A stretch of 62,092 nucleotides of DNA. It comes from an uncultured Desulfovibrio sp. Its GTDB lineage: Bacteria > Desulfobacterota > Desulfovibrionia > Desulfovibrionales > Desulfovibrionaceae. Where the stretch lies: assembly GCA_913060505.1 (NCBI GenBank), contig CAJXRQ010000020.1, forward strand, positions 1 through 62,092, read 5' to 3'. This document shows positions 26,883 to 35,399 of this stretch, in pieces (positions within the stretch are counted from its first letter, which is position 1; every line of letters begins with the position of its first letter). The translations under genes were made by a program, and so were the position numbers. The notes under the pieces were generated by a model. That model was not told the origin of the DNA and made no database searches. It saw only the letters and a list, made by a program, of their open reading frames with translations.

Positions 26883-28073
26883 CTAGGAGGCCTTGTATCC
26901 GAACTTGCGAAGATAGCGCAGTTGCAGGGGCCACATGGCAAGAACGAATCCTCCGACACCAACACCCATGAGACCGACAAGAATGACGCGATTCAAAAAG
27001 TCCGCGGAAGCCGCCCACATAAACACAGCTCCCAGCGTGAACAGGGTGAAGGTCATGATTGATGAGGCCGCTCCCACATACACTTCCACCTGATCCAAAA
27101 CGATGTTGTTGCTCACCGGGCGGCTTGCCCCGCAACAAAACGCGATAATGCCCATCGACAACGCGAACCACGTCGGCCCCTGTGAACCGAAAGCCAGAAT
27201 ACAGCCGCCTCCCAGCGTCACCCCTGCGAATCCCCAGGCATTGAGGACCGCTGCGGAAAAACGTTTGGAAAGCTTGGCGCACACCAGCGAGCCGAGCATC
27301 AACCCAACAGCATTGCAGGCGAAATAGCGACTATACGCGGCACGGCTCAGACCAAACTGTTCCATGTAAATGTATGGAGATGCGGCGATAAAGGCATAGG
27401 TCGGTCCCATGACCACGCCCATAAGCGTGGAAGTGGACAGGAAACGGAAGTTGGTGATGGTGCTTAAATACGGTTTCAAAAAACTCATCGCCGCAAGCCG
27501 TTTTTCCTTTTGCAATGGCTCTTCCAGATACAACACCAGAGTAAAGGCAGAAACACCATAAAAAGCCTGAAGCCCAAAAATCCAACGCCACGTAAAATAC
27601 TTGAGGGTCAGGCTACCCAGAAACGGAGCCGCCATGGGAGCAACCGCCATGATCACGCCGAGATAGGCCAGAACCCGTTGGCGGATATGCCCTTCGAACA
27701 CGTCACGGCTTATGGCCATGGTCATGGCGACGCACGCGGCTCCGCCTGCGGCCTGAAGCACCCTGAAGATAATCATTTCCTGAAAGCCGTTGGAAAGAGC
27801 GCACCCGACCGACGACAGGGAAAAGAACAACAATCCGACCATCAGGGCAGGCTTGCGTCCGAACCGGTCCGAAAACGGGCCATACACCAACAGAAAAATG
27901 CCGAAGCTCACAAACCACAGGCTCAATGTCAGGCCGCCTGCGGCCTCGCTCACTCCCCAAAATTTAACCAACGACGGCAGCGCCGGGAGATACATGTCAT
28001 TGGACAACGGTCCCAATGCAGCCAAAAAGGCGAGAAAAAATGTCATTCCCACCTCGTTTTTTTCTGTAATCAC
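26883..28073 (-). CDS. Bcr/CflA-family drug efflux transporter (MFS)
   Basis: 396 residues, 12 membrane helices. Family motifs: the N-terminal GPLSNDMYLPALPSL (DHA1/Bcr motif), loop 2-3 motif GPFSDRFGRKPALMVG, and helix 4 RVLQAAGGAACVAMT. It belongs to the Bcr/CflA proton-coupled exporters of bicyclomycin, chloramphenicol and similar molecules. The start is GTG 28073 (AGGA seven bases before) or ATG 28046 (GAGGTGGGA before it). It lies 50 nt downstream of the MarR gene on the same strand, with a MarR-type site in the gap, so the regulator probably controls it. Confidence 0.9.
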   Translation of the reverse strand: MITEKNEVGMTFFLAFLAALGPLSNDMYLPALPSLVKFWGVSEAAGGLTLSLWFVSFGIFLLVYGPFSDRFGRKPALMVGLLFFSLSSVGCALSNGFQEMIIFRVLQAAGGAACVAMTMAISRDVFEGHIRQRVLAYLGVIMAVAPMAAPFLGSLTLKYFTWRWIFGLQAFYGVSAFTLVLYLEEPLQKEKRLAAMSFLKPYLSTITNFRFLSTSTLMGVVMGPTYAFIAASPYIYMEQFGLSRAAYSRYFACNAVGLMLGSLVCAKLSKRFSAAVLNAWGFAGVTLGGGCILAFGSQGPTWFALSMGIIAFCCGASRPVSNNIVLDQVEVYVGAASSIMTFTLFTLGAVFMWAASADFLNRVILVGLMGVGVGGFVLAMWPLQLRYLRKFGYKAS

Positions 28074-28092
28074 TCTTAATTCCTGGGTAAAA

Positions 28093-28108
28093 AATTAACC
28101 ATATAACT
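28093..28108. promoter_or_regulatory. MarR-type operator copy 2, before the efflux gene
   Basis: AATTAACCATATAACT closely resembles the site at 28599 (AGTTAACCGCTTAACT): 12 of 16 bases agree, and the flanking TAT is shared. It sits in the 50-bp gap between marR and the transporter. Confidence 0.6.
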
Positions 28109-28123
28109 ATTGGCGCAAAAAAA

Positions 28124-28567
28124 TCACTTCATGTTTTCAAATATCTTTTTAAGGACGTCCTTGCAGACGTCCACACGTTCGGGATCGATCCCTTCCACAG
28201 CGTGATGGCTATTTTTTTTGGCCAACCTCAACGTGATATCCTGCAACCTATAGCCTGCCTCGGTCAGAAAAACGCGATTCCCGCGCCTGTCCCGGTTCGA
28301 ACGCCGCCGGATAACGAGACCCTGGTCTTCAAGTTTCGCCAGTATTTTGGTGATGGACACCTTGCTCTTGCAGCACCTGCTACCCAACTCCCGCTGGTTC
28401 AGGCCGTCCTGTTGCCAAAGCTCCATCAATATGTGCCACTGCTCCACGGATATTCCCAAACCGGCATCCGCAAACGCCCGGCCCAGTTGCAACCGCATGT
28501 TTTGCGCGGCCCGAGTCAGCAGGAACCCCATGGGATCGCCCCTGAAAAAATCTTCTACAGCGCCCAT
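28124..28567 (-). CDS. MarR-family transcriptional regulator
   Basis: 147 residues, a normal MarR length. The winged helix occupies ~35-110: the recognition region LNQRELGSRCCKSKVSITKILAKLEDQGLV has a helix-turn-helix pattern and the wing carries RRSNRDRRGNRVFLTEAG. N- and C-terminal helices form the dimer interface. GGAGG is spaced four bases before the ATG. The unusual Cys-Cys pair in the recognition helix could sense oxidants or metals (speculative). With the MFS gene it makes a classic repressor-efflux unit. Confidence 0.92.
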   Translation of the reverse strand: MGAVEDFFRGDPMGFLLTRAAQNMRLQLGRAFADAGLGISVEQWHILMELWQQDGLNQRELGSRCCKSKVSITKILAKLEDQGLVIRRRSNRDRRGNRVFLTEAGYRLQDITLRLAKKNSHHAVEGIDPERVDVCKDVLKKIFENMK

Positions 28568-28598
28568 AAAACCTCCATTTCCTCCCCCCCGACAAAGA

Positions 28599-28634
28599 AG
28601 TTAACCGCTTAACTATCTTACAGGCAGGTGTCAA
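28599..28634 (-). promoter_or_regulatory. marR promoter with overlapping perfect inverted repeat
   Basis: A perfect -35 TTGACA (minus strand, 28634-28629) and -10 TAAGCG are 17 bases apart; the perfect inverted repeat AGTTAA-CCGC-TTAACT (28599-28614) covers the -10. This is a typical MarR operator layout and predicts autorepression. Confidence 0.7.
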
Positions 28635-28675
28635 CACACATTACGGCACCTTCAGCCTTAATTTTCAGGACGTTC

Positions 28676-28704
28676 TTGCGAACCGTGCGGATACACTGTA
28701 AGAA
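28676..28704 (+). promoter_or_regulatory. Candidate promoter for the LytTR regulator gene
   Basis: TTGCGA and TAAGAA separated by 17 bases, 48 nt before the ATG at 28753. Confidence 0.45.
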
Positions 28705-28752
28705 TCAAAGAAGATCATTTTCCGAAAACCGGCCAAAACAGCGCGGAGAGGC

Positions 28753-29631
28753 ATGCCCAAGCTCAAGACGCTGCTCATACACGAAGACCCGCAAACCCGG
28801 GCAGAACTGCGCGCCATGCTGGACGGCGTGCCGTTCATTCAGGTGCTGGGAGAGGCAACGACTGCGTTTGAAGCCATGAGATTGCTTGAGTCCATCGCCT
28901 ATGGCGTCCTTTTCGTGGGCACGGAACTTCCGGGCGGCACATCCGGCATCGAACTGGCGCAAATGCTGACAGGCAGAAAACACAAGCCGGGACTGGTTTT
29001 CATCTCCGATTCGGAATCACGGGCGTATGCGGCTTTTGAGCAGGGGGCCACGGATTATCTGCTCTGGCCTCCGGCTCCCGGCCGTTTTGACCGCACGCTT
29101 GAACGGCTGGGGGAATTCAAGGCCCGTTTCAAGGAAGTTCCTGAACCTTCCGAACCGCTGGAAACCGCCAATCAGCATGACTCTCTTCAGGATCAGGACG
29201 AACGCACCGTACAGTTACCGCTGGAGGAGCACGAACAGGAAAATTTTCTGGCCGCGCTCCGCCTTGCGTGGGACCAGACACGCACCCGCACCCCGGAAAT
29301 AGACAAGCTGGCCGTTAATCAGGACGGCCGCATGTACCTCATCCCCTATCACCAGATCATTTTCGTGGAAGCGTACGAGGACTATTCCTATGTACATACC
29401 TCCGCCCAAAAGTTCCTGACGTCCTACAGACTCAAGAATCTGGAAGACCGCCTCAAGCCGCACCGCTTTTTTCGGGTGCACAGAAAATATCTCGTCAATC
29501 TGGACATGGTAACGGAAATCGCCAGCATGCCGGGCAGCAACTTCATGCTCAGAACAGCGGGAAAAACCCGCATCGAGCTGCCTATCAGCCGCAGAAGGAT
29601 TGCGGAGCTGAAACAGATACTCGGATTATGA
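28753..29631 (+). CDS. Atypical response regulator with LytTR DNA-binding domain
   Basis: 292 residues. A receiver-like domain (~1-115) precedes an acidic linker and a LytTR domain (~190-290: YLIPYHQIIFVEAYEDYSYV, RFFRVHRKYLVNLDMV), the usual promoter-binding fold. The receiver is degenerate: the phospho-acceptor Asp position reads VGTELPG (Gly in place of Asp) and the conserved Lys near the end reads LLWPP. It therefore probably does not work by classical phosphorylation. It is followed 107 nt later by acetyl-CoA synthetase, which suggests a regulator of acetate activation (inference). GAGAG precedes the ATG. Confidence 0.88.
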   Translation: MPKLKTLLIHEDPQTRAELRAMLDGVPFIQVLGEATTAFEAMRLLESIAYGVLFVGTELPGGTSGIELAQMLTGRKHKPGLVFISDSESRAYAAFEQGATDYLLWPPAPGRFDRTLERLGEFKARFKEVPEPSEPLETANQHDSLQDQDERTVQLPLEEHEQENFLAALRLAWDQTRTRTPEIDKLAVNQDGRMYLIPYHQIIFVEAYEDYSYVHTSAQKFLTSYRLKNLEDRLKPHRFFRVHRKYLVNLDMVTEIASMPGSNFMLRTAGKTRIELPISRRRIAELKQILGL

Positions 29632-29737
29632 CCGTTCGACCGCGCCGGAAAGCCACTGGCCGAATAAGGCGGGGCATTGGCGCATGAACATGCTTGAAAT
29701 AGACTCGCAGCCATGAATCTTGCGCGAGGAGGAATAC

Positions 29738-31657
29738 ATGGACCAGTTCGGAACGCTGGATAATTTGTTGCAGGAAGAACGGGTATTCAGACCCCTGCCC
29801 CAGCTGGTGATCGAGGCCAACATCAATCCGCAGGAGCTTGAGGCTGCCCGGCGTCTGGCCGAGCATGATCCGCTGGGCTACTGGGAGGAGGCCGCGGACG
29901 AACTGGATTGGTTCAAAAAATGGGATCAGGTTCTGGATGAATCCGACCCGCCCTTTTACCGCTGGTTTCCGGGAGCACGTTGCAACATCGTCTACAACTG
30001 CCTGGACCGGCATATAGAAACGTACAACAAAAACAAGCTGGCCCTGATTTGGGAGGGTGAGCCCGGCGATTCGCGCAAATACACCTATTTCGAACTGTAC
30101 CGCGAGGTAAATCGCGTGGCCAACGCCTTGCGTTCGCTGGGCATTGCCAAGGGCGACCGCATTGTCATCTACATGCCTCCGCTGCCCGAAACCGTGATCA
30201 CCATGCTGGCCGCCGCCAAAATCGGCGCCATCCATTCCGTTGTCTTTGCCGGTTTTTCGGCCAAGGCCCTGCGACAGCGCATCAACGACGCACAGGCACG
30301 GCTCGTGGTTACTGCGGACGGTTTTTACCGCAACGGACAGATCATGCCCCTGAAGGAAACCGTGGATGAAGCACTTGTGGGCGCATGCGCGGATTGTGTG
30401 GAATCCATGATCGTTGTGCGCCGCTGCAATGTGGGCGTGGAAATGACCGATGGCCGCGACTTCTGGTACGAAGACCTTATTCGCAACGAACGCAACATCT
30501 CGCCTACCGAGGTGATGGATGCGGACGACCCGCTTTTCCTCATGTACACCTCCGGCACCACGGGCAAGCCCAAGGGAATCGTTCATTCCCACGCGGGATA
30601 CATGGTAGGTGTCCACCGCACCCTGAACCACGTGTTCGACATCAAACCCACGGATATTTTCTGGTGTACGGCCGACCCCGGCTGGGTCACGGGCCACAGC
30701 GCAGTAGTCTATGGTCCACTCATGGCCGGAACAACGACGCTCATGTATGAGGGGCATCCCAATTATCCCCAGGCGGACCGCCTCTGGAACATCGTGGCCA
30801 AATACGGAGTAACCGTATTCTACACGGCCCCCACCATGATCCGCATGCTCATGCGTTTCGGCATCCAATACACGCGCCAGCACGACCTCTCCAGCTTGCG
30901 GCTGCTCGGTTCCGTAGGAGAACCCATCAGCCCGGAAGCATGGACATGGCTCTACAAGAACATCGGCCGCAACGAGTGCCCGGTACTGGACACGTGGTGG
31001 CAAACGGAAACCGGCATGTTCATGGTCAGCCCGTTGCCTATCTCACTGCTCAAACCCGGCTCCGTGACCAAACCCCTGCCCGGTGTCGAGGCCGACATCG
31101 TAGACCGGGAAGGCAACCCGGTGCCCCGCGGCAAGGGAGGACTACTGGTGGTCAAACGCCCATGGCCGGCCATGATGACCGGCATGTGGAATGATCCTGA
31201 TCGCTACCGGGAATACTGGGAAAAGATACCGGGAATGTACTTTGCCGGCGATGTGGCCCGAAAGGACGAAGATGGCTACTTCTGGATTCAGGGCCGGGCA
31301 GACGACGTGCTCAACATCGCAGGGCATCGCATCGGCACCGCAGAGCTGGAAGCGGCCTTCGGCGCACACCGCGCCGTACACGAATGCGGCGTCATCGGTG
31401 TACCGGACAACATCAAAGGCGAAGCTGCCAAGGCGTTTGTCGTCGTTCGCCCGGAGATGGAAACCGGCGATGAGCTCATCAAGGATCTTAAACGGCATAT
31501 CCGTAACGAACTGGGACCGGTGGCGGTCATCAAGTCCATTGAATTCCGCGACTCCCTGCCCAAGACGCGCTCCGGGAAAATCATGCGACGGATTCTCAAG
31601 GCGGAAGAACTCGGTCAGGAGATCGGAGACCTCACCGGACTGGAAGAAGAAGACTGA
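29738..31657 (+). CDS. acs: Acetyl-CoA synthetase (acetate-CoA ligase, AMP-forming)
   Basis: 639 residues, full length. AMP-binding core motif YTSGTTGKPKGIVHSHAG (~275), WWQTETGMF (~430), and the C-terminal hinge with SLPKTRSGKIMRRIL, whose Lys is the acetylation site in related enzymes. It converts acetate, ATP and CoA to acetyl-CoA, AMP and pyrophosphate, via acetyl-AMP. ATG 29738 is preferred because AGGAGG lies five bases upstream; the frame begins earlier. It is downstream of the LytTR gene on the same strand and possibly co-transcribed. A small hairpin (31681) follows the stop. Confidence 0.97.
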   Translation: MDQFGTLDNLLQEERVFRPLPQLVIEANINPQELEAARRLAEHDPLGYWEEAADELDWFKKWDQVLDESDPPFYRWFPGARCNIVYNCLDRHIETYNKNKLALIWEGEPGDSRKYTYFELYREVNRVANALRSLGIAKGDRIVIYMPPLPETVITMLAAAKIGAIHSVVFAGFSAKALRQRINDAQARLVVTADGFYRNGQIMPLKETVDEALVGACADCVESMIVVRRCNVGVEMTDGRDFWYEDLIRNERNISPTEVMDADDPLFLMYTSGTTGKPKGIVHSHAGYMVGVHRTLNHVFDIKPTDIFWCTADPGWVTGHSAVVYGPLMAGTTTLMYEGHPNYPQADRLWNIVAKYGVTVFYTAPTMIRMLMRFGIQYTRQHDLSSLRLLGSVGEPISPEAWTWLYKNIGRNECPVLDTWWQTETGMFMVSPLPISLLKPGSVTKPLPGVEADIVDREGNPVPRGKGGLLVVKRPWPAMMTGMWNDPDRYREYWEKIPGMYFAGDVARKDEDGYFWIQGRADDVLNIAGHRIGTAELEAAFGAHRAVHECGVIGVPDNIKGEAAKAFVVVRPEMETGDELIKDLKRHIRNELGPVAVIKSIEFRDSLPKTRSGKIMRRILKAEELGQEIGDLTGLEEED

Positions 31658-31680
31658 TTTTAAAATCAGCATTCATTTCT

Positions 31681-31718
31681 GGGCGTAGGACAAACGCCCT
31701 TCAGTGACTGTAATCACA
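31681..31718. promoter_or_regulatory. Weak hairpin after acs followed by a CRP/FNR-like site
   Basis: GGGCGT / ACGCCC pair over seven bases (31681-31699) and end with TTC, a weak terminator. Directly after it AGTGA-CTGTAA-TCACA (31703-31718) matches TGTGA-N6-TCACA at nine of ten positions, about 140 bp before the tetR-type gene. Confidence 0.4.
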
Positions 31719-31774
31719 TGCAATTCATTTAACATTCGCTTGAAACCATTTTTCAAAAAACCACAAATCAGCCT

Positions 31775-31833
31775 TTGACAATCCCTGAAATCGGACTTAG
31801 TTAGCCCTCCTACAAAACTGACCAGTCAGTTTT
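31775..31833 (+). promoter_or_regulatory. Promoter and perfect 20-bp TetR-type operator
   Basis: TTGACA (31775-31780) and TAGTTA (31798-31803) are 17 bases apart. The perfect palindrome AAAACTGACCAGTCAGTTTT (31814-31833) follows at the start site, 27 bp before the first TetR ATG. This fits autorepression of the tetR-emrA-emrB unit. Confidence 0.75.
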
Positions 31834-31860
31834 AAGCGAGACAGAACACTTGTTCTCGCC

Positions 31861-32463
31861 ATGACAAAAAAACAACAACGGATCAGAAACATGGCCCGAA
31901 ACAAAGAAGATAAAAGAAAACGAATTTTGGATGCTGCGGCAAAACTTTTTGCCGAGCAACCGTTTCACAAAGTCCTGCTGGATCAGGTAGCCAGTGCAGC
32001 CCGTGTCGGCAAGGGCACGCTATACCTCTACTTCAAGAACAAGGAAGAGCTATACATTGCCATGCGCCTGAACGGCTTCCAAAAATTGATTGCGGCGCTT
32101 GAACAAGGACTCGCCGAACACGAAAACGACCCCGAGGCACAGCTTGCCGGAATCATCGACAGACTTGCCGGACGTCTGCTTGAGCACCCCATCATGTTCA
32201 AATTCTGGAGGGAGGCCATCATCAGGATGCCGAGCAACATGGATTGGCAGGAACAACTGAACGAACTGTTCGAACTCATTGAAGGCGTCATCCAAAACGG
32301 AATTGAAAAAGGCGTGTTCAAGGACGCCAACCCGGCCGCGACCGCTCGCTACATTGCCGGGCTGATCAGAACCCTCAGCATGTTCCGTCCGGAGGACAAT
32401 ACTACGGATGAATTATGCCGACATGCAAAACAATTCGTTTTGAACGGTCTGCAAGCCGCTTGA
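31861..32463 (+). CDS. TetR-family transcriptional repressor
   Basis: 200 residues. N-terminal helix-turn-helix (~20-65): KRKRILDAAAKLFAEQPFHK then VASAARVGKGTLYLYFKNKE, the TetR signature. The C-terminal ligand domain is all-helical. The start is uncertain: ATG 31861 has no good ribosome site and ATG 31891 (MARNKEDKRK) is another choice. Immediately downstream lie the emrA-emrB type genes, so it probably represses that pump through the palindrome at 31814. The inducing ligand is unknown. Confidence 0.9.
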   Translation: MTKKQQRIRNMARNKEDKRKRILDAAAKLFAEQPFHKVLLDQVASAARVGKGTLYLYFKNKEELYIAMRLNGFQKLIAALEQGLAEHENDPEAQLAGIIDRLAGRLLEHPIMFKFWREAIIRMPSNMDWQEQLNELFELIEGVIQNGIEKGVFKDANPAATARYIAGLIRTLSMFRPEDNTTDELCRHAKQFVLNGLQAA

Positions 32464-32562
32464 GTCACAAACTCCCGTTGGACAAAAAGATATTTTTATA
32501 CGGTGCCAACGGCGCGGCATCGAAAAACATAAAAAAGAATTTCAACATTTTTGAGGGAATAA

Positions 32563-33783
32563 ATGAGCCAGAATCAACCTACAGAAACGGAAAACAAATC
32601 CGGCCGTAAAAAAATATTCGGCGATCGTCGCAAGCTCATCCGCATCGGCGGAGCAACCGCAGTTATTCTCATCATCGCATGCATCCCCCTGTACTTGCAT
32701 GCCATGTCACATGAATCCACGGACGACGCCTATGTCGAGGCGCATGTCACCACCATCAGTCCCCGGGTCGCCGGGCATGTGGCTTCGGTCTACATCACCG
32801 ACAACCAGCAGGTGAAAAAAGGACAGGTGCTGGCGGAACTCGACCCGCGAGACTTCCAGGCAGCACTGGATGCGGCACAGGCCCGTTTTGATTCCGCAAA
32901 GGCGGCAGTTGCCGAAGCCGAAGCCATGGCCTCGGCAGCACGCAACACGCTGGAACAGAAGAAGGCCGACCTCGTATCGCAACACGCCGGACTGGCACGG
33001 GCGAAATCGGAAGTGGCCGAGGTCAAGGCTGGTCATGATCGAGATCGGACCGACCTCGCACGCATGAAAAAAATCGTTGCGGCGGGTGCCGTGAGCAAAC
33101 AGGAATACGACCACGCCAGGGCAACGGAAGCAATGACCCGGGCAAAACTGAATTCCTCCAGGCGCGACCTGGACACGCAGTCGGCAAAAATCAGCCAGGC
33201 CAAGGCCGGCGTATTCGTGGCCGAGGATGAATTGAACAAGGCTCTGGCACAAGTGGAAGCCCGCACAGCGGAACTGCATGGTGCTGAAGCCGAAATGGAA
33301 CAGGCCAGGCTGAAGCTCTCTTACACACGAGTTCTGGCCCCTTGCGACGGCTACATCACGAAAAAAGCCATCGAACCGGGAGCATATACCCAAGTCGGCC
33401 AAAGCCTTTTTTCCATCGTCGGTTCGAACATCTGGGTGGTCGCCAACTACAAGGAAACCCAGATCACGGACATGCGGCCCGGCCAACAGGTTGAAATCGA
33501 AGTGGACAGCTATCCCGGCGTAACGTTCAACGGCCACGTGGACAGCATCCAGCGCGGCACAGGCTCCCGTTTCAGCCTGCTTCCACCGGAAAATGCCACC
33601 GGCAACTTCATCAAGGTGGTGCAGCGGGTGCCTGTCAAAATCATGATTGATGACCTGCAAAAAATGAAAGAGTACGTGCTCGCTCCCGGGATGTCCGTCA
33701 TTCCCAGTGTGGATATTTCGTCGGAGCCCGTCCAAACAGTGGCCGAAGGTGACCCCACCGTCCTCTCCGACCTCAAGGAATAG
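32563..33783 (+). CDS. emrA: HlyD/EmrA-family membrane fusion protein
   Basis: 406 residues. A single N-terminal membrane helix (~25-46) anchors it, followed by the family opener ESTDDAYVEAHVTTISPRVAGHV (biotinyl-lipoyl half, split here in two motifs: STDDAYVEAH, SPRVAGHVASV), a long alpha-helical hairpin (~95-245), the second lipoyl half and a beta-barrel (VVANYKETQITDMRPGQQV). In EmrAB-TolC it links the inner membrane pump to the outer membrane channel. GAGGGA precedes the ATG. No outer membrane factor is present in the window, so one elsewhere must be shared. Confidence 0.93.
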   Translation: MSQNQPTETENKSGRKKIFGDRRKLIRIGGATAVILIIACIPLYLHAMSHESTDDAYVEAHVTTISPRVAGHVASVYITDNQQVKKGQVLAELDPRDFQAALDAAQARFDSAKAAVAEAEAMASAARNTLEQKKADLVSQHAGLARAKSEVAEVKAGHDRDRTDLARMKKIVAAGAVSKQEYDHARATEAMTRAKLNSSRRDLDTQSAKISQAKAGVFVAEDELNKALAQVEARTAELHGAEAEMEQARLKLSYTRVLAPCDGYITKKAIEPGAYTQVGQSLFSIVGSNIWVVANYKETQITDMRPGQQVEIEVDSYPGVTFNGHVDSIQRGTGSRFSLLPPENATGNFIKVVQRVPVKIMIDDLQKMKEYVLAPGMSVIPSVDISSEPVQTVAEGDPTVLSDLKE

Positions 33784-33785
33784 TC

Positions 33786-35339
33786 GTGGGCGCATTCAAA
33801 GAGTGCGAGGAGATGTCCTCGGCCGAACGGTGGACCATTGCAGTCACAGTCATGTTCGGCGCGTTCATTGCGGTCATGGACACCAGCGTCGTCAACGTGG
33901 CCATGAAGCACATGATGGGCAGCTTCGGCGCAGACATGAACTCCATAACATGGGTCGCCATCAGCTATAGCATAGCGGAAATCATCATGGTCACCATGGC
34001 CGGATGGTGGAGCTCTCTCATTGGCCGCAAAACGCTCTATATCGCGTCCTATGCGGTCTTCACCATTGGCTCCATTCTTTGTGGGCTTGCCACCAGCTTC
34101 GAGCAGATGATCATATTCCGCGTCATTCAGGGTATAGGCGGCGGCGCATTGATCCCGATTTCACAGGCCATCCTGCGTGAAACCTTCCCCCCTGAACAAC
34201 AGGGCACGGCCATGTCTCTTTATGGCATGGGTGTTGTGCTCGCCCCGGCACTGGGCCCGATTCTGGGAGGCTGGATAACCGACAACTCTGGCTGGCCGTG
34301 GATTTTTTATATCAATGTGCCGGTGGGAATCCTTGGATTGGCTCTCACTGCCAAGTTCATCTTTGACCCGCCCTACCTGCGCCGGGGCATGCAGTCCATT
34401 GACTGGCTCGGAATCATCCTGCTGACCACATTCCTGACCGGCATGCAGATTATTCTGGAAAAAGGGCAAAAGGAAAACTGGTTCGAATCCCCATACATTC
34501 TCTGGGGCACGGTCGTCACTCTCGCAGCCTTGCTGGCCCTTATCATTTGGGAGCACTATTACCCCGCCCCGGTTGTCAACTTCCGCGTTTTCAAGGACAA
34601 AGGGCTGGCGATTGGTTCCACCATGGGATTTATCTTCGGTATATCCCTTTACGGAACAACGTTTATCCTGCCGCAATTCACGCAGCAGATTCTCGGCTAT
34701 CCCGCCTTTGAATCCGGCCTGGCTCTGGCGCCACGAGCTCTCACGCTCCTGTTGTTCATGCCTGTTGCCGGATGGCTGTATCAACGAATAGGGTCAAAAG
34801 GAGCCATTTTAATCGGAATCATCGCCATTATATGGTCCTACTATGACCTCACGAAACTCAGCGTAACAGCAGGCATGAGCAACCTTGTCTGGCCCCTGCT
34901 GATTATGGGGGCGGGAATGCCGTTCATGTTCGTTCCTCTCAGCGCTGTATCATTGAGCACCATTTCCAAAAGCGACATGACCGACGCCTCAGGCATGTAT
35001 ACGCTTACCCGTAGAATCGGCGGCAACATAGGCTATGCGCTGGTTGCCACGCTTCTGGACAGAGGCGTTCAGGCCCACCGGGTCTATTTGAGCGAACACA
35101 TCACCCAGTTCAGCCAAAGCACACAGGCCTATAGGGACGCGCTCGTCCAGTCCCTGACCAGCATGGGCGTCAATTCGCTCAAGGCTTCAAAACTTGCGTT
35201 GGGGATGTTGGAAAAAGTTCTTACACAGCAATCAACCATGTTGGCGTACAACGACATCTCCTTTATTTTCGGATGCATGTTTTTCCTGCTTGTTCCATTC
35301 CTGTTCTTCCTTCCTCCCCAAGTGAAGACAAAAAAATAA
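33786..35339 (+). CDS. emrB: EmrB/QacA-family MFS drug exporter (14 TM)
   Basis: 517 residues, DHA2-type MFS. N-terminal AVMDTSVVNVA and ITWVAISYSIAEIIMV are typical of EmrB; loop 2-3 carries SSLIGRKTLYIASY; helix 4 has RVIQGIGGGALIPISQAIL and helix 5 GPILGGWITDNSGWPWIFYINVP (motif C, shown in parts: GPILGGWITD, FYINVP). It exports hydrophobic toxins with EmrA. GTG 33786 is preferred because AAGGA lies six bases before; ATG 33813 has the Shine-Dalgarno directly against it. Coupled to emrA by a two-base gap. Confidence 0.94.
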   Translation: MGAFKECEEMSSAERWTIAVTVMFGAFIAVMDTSVVNVAMKHMMGSFGADMNSITWVAISYSIAEIIMVTMAGWWSSLIGRKTLYIASYAVFTIGSILCGLATSFEQMIIFRVIQGIGGGALIPISQAILRETFPPEQQGTAMSLYGMGVVLAPALGPILGGWITDNSGWPWIFYINVPVGILGLALTAKFIFDPPYLRRGMQSIDWLGIILLTTFLTGMQIILEKGQKENWFESPYILWGTVVTLAALLALIIWEHYYPAPVVNFRVFKDKGLAIGSTMGFIFGISLYGTTFILPQFTQQILGYPAFESGLALAPRALTLLLFMPVAGWLYQRIGSKGAILIGIIAIIWSYYDLTKLSVTAGMSNLVWPLLIMGAGMPFMFVPLSAVSLSTISKSDMTDASGMYTLTRRIGGNIGYALVATLLDRGVQAHRVYLSEHITQFSQSTQAYRDALVQSLTSMGVNSLKASKLALGMLEKVLTQQSTMLAYNDISFIFGCMFFLLVPFLFFLPPQVKTKK

Positions 35340-35348
35340 CCATTCAAA

Positions 35349-35381
35349 AAAGACGGCAGGAAAAAATTCCCTGCCGTCTTT
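35349..35381. terminator. Bidirectional intrinsic terminator
   Basis: AAAGACGGCAGG and CCTGCCGTCTTT, a perfect 12-bp stem with T-rich flanks, between emrB (plus) and a lipoprotein gene (minus). Confidence 0.85.
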
Positions 35382-35399
35382 CATTTCATTGTTAAAATA

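Noticed and set aside
28280..28310. tRNA-like GGTTCGAA
   Set aside because: It lies inside the marR reading frame, with no acceptor or anticodon stem around it.
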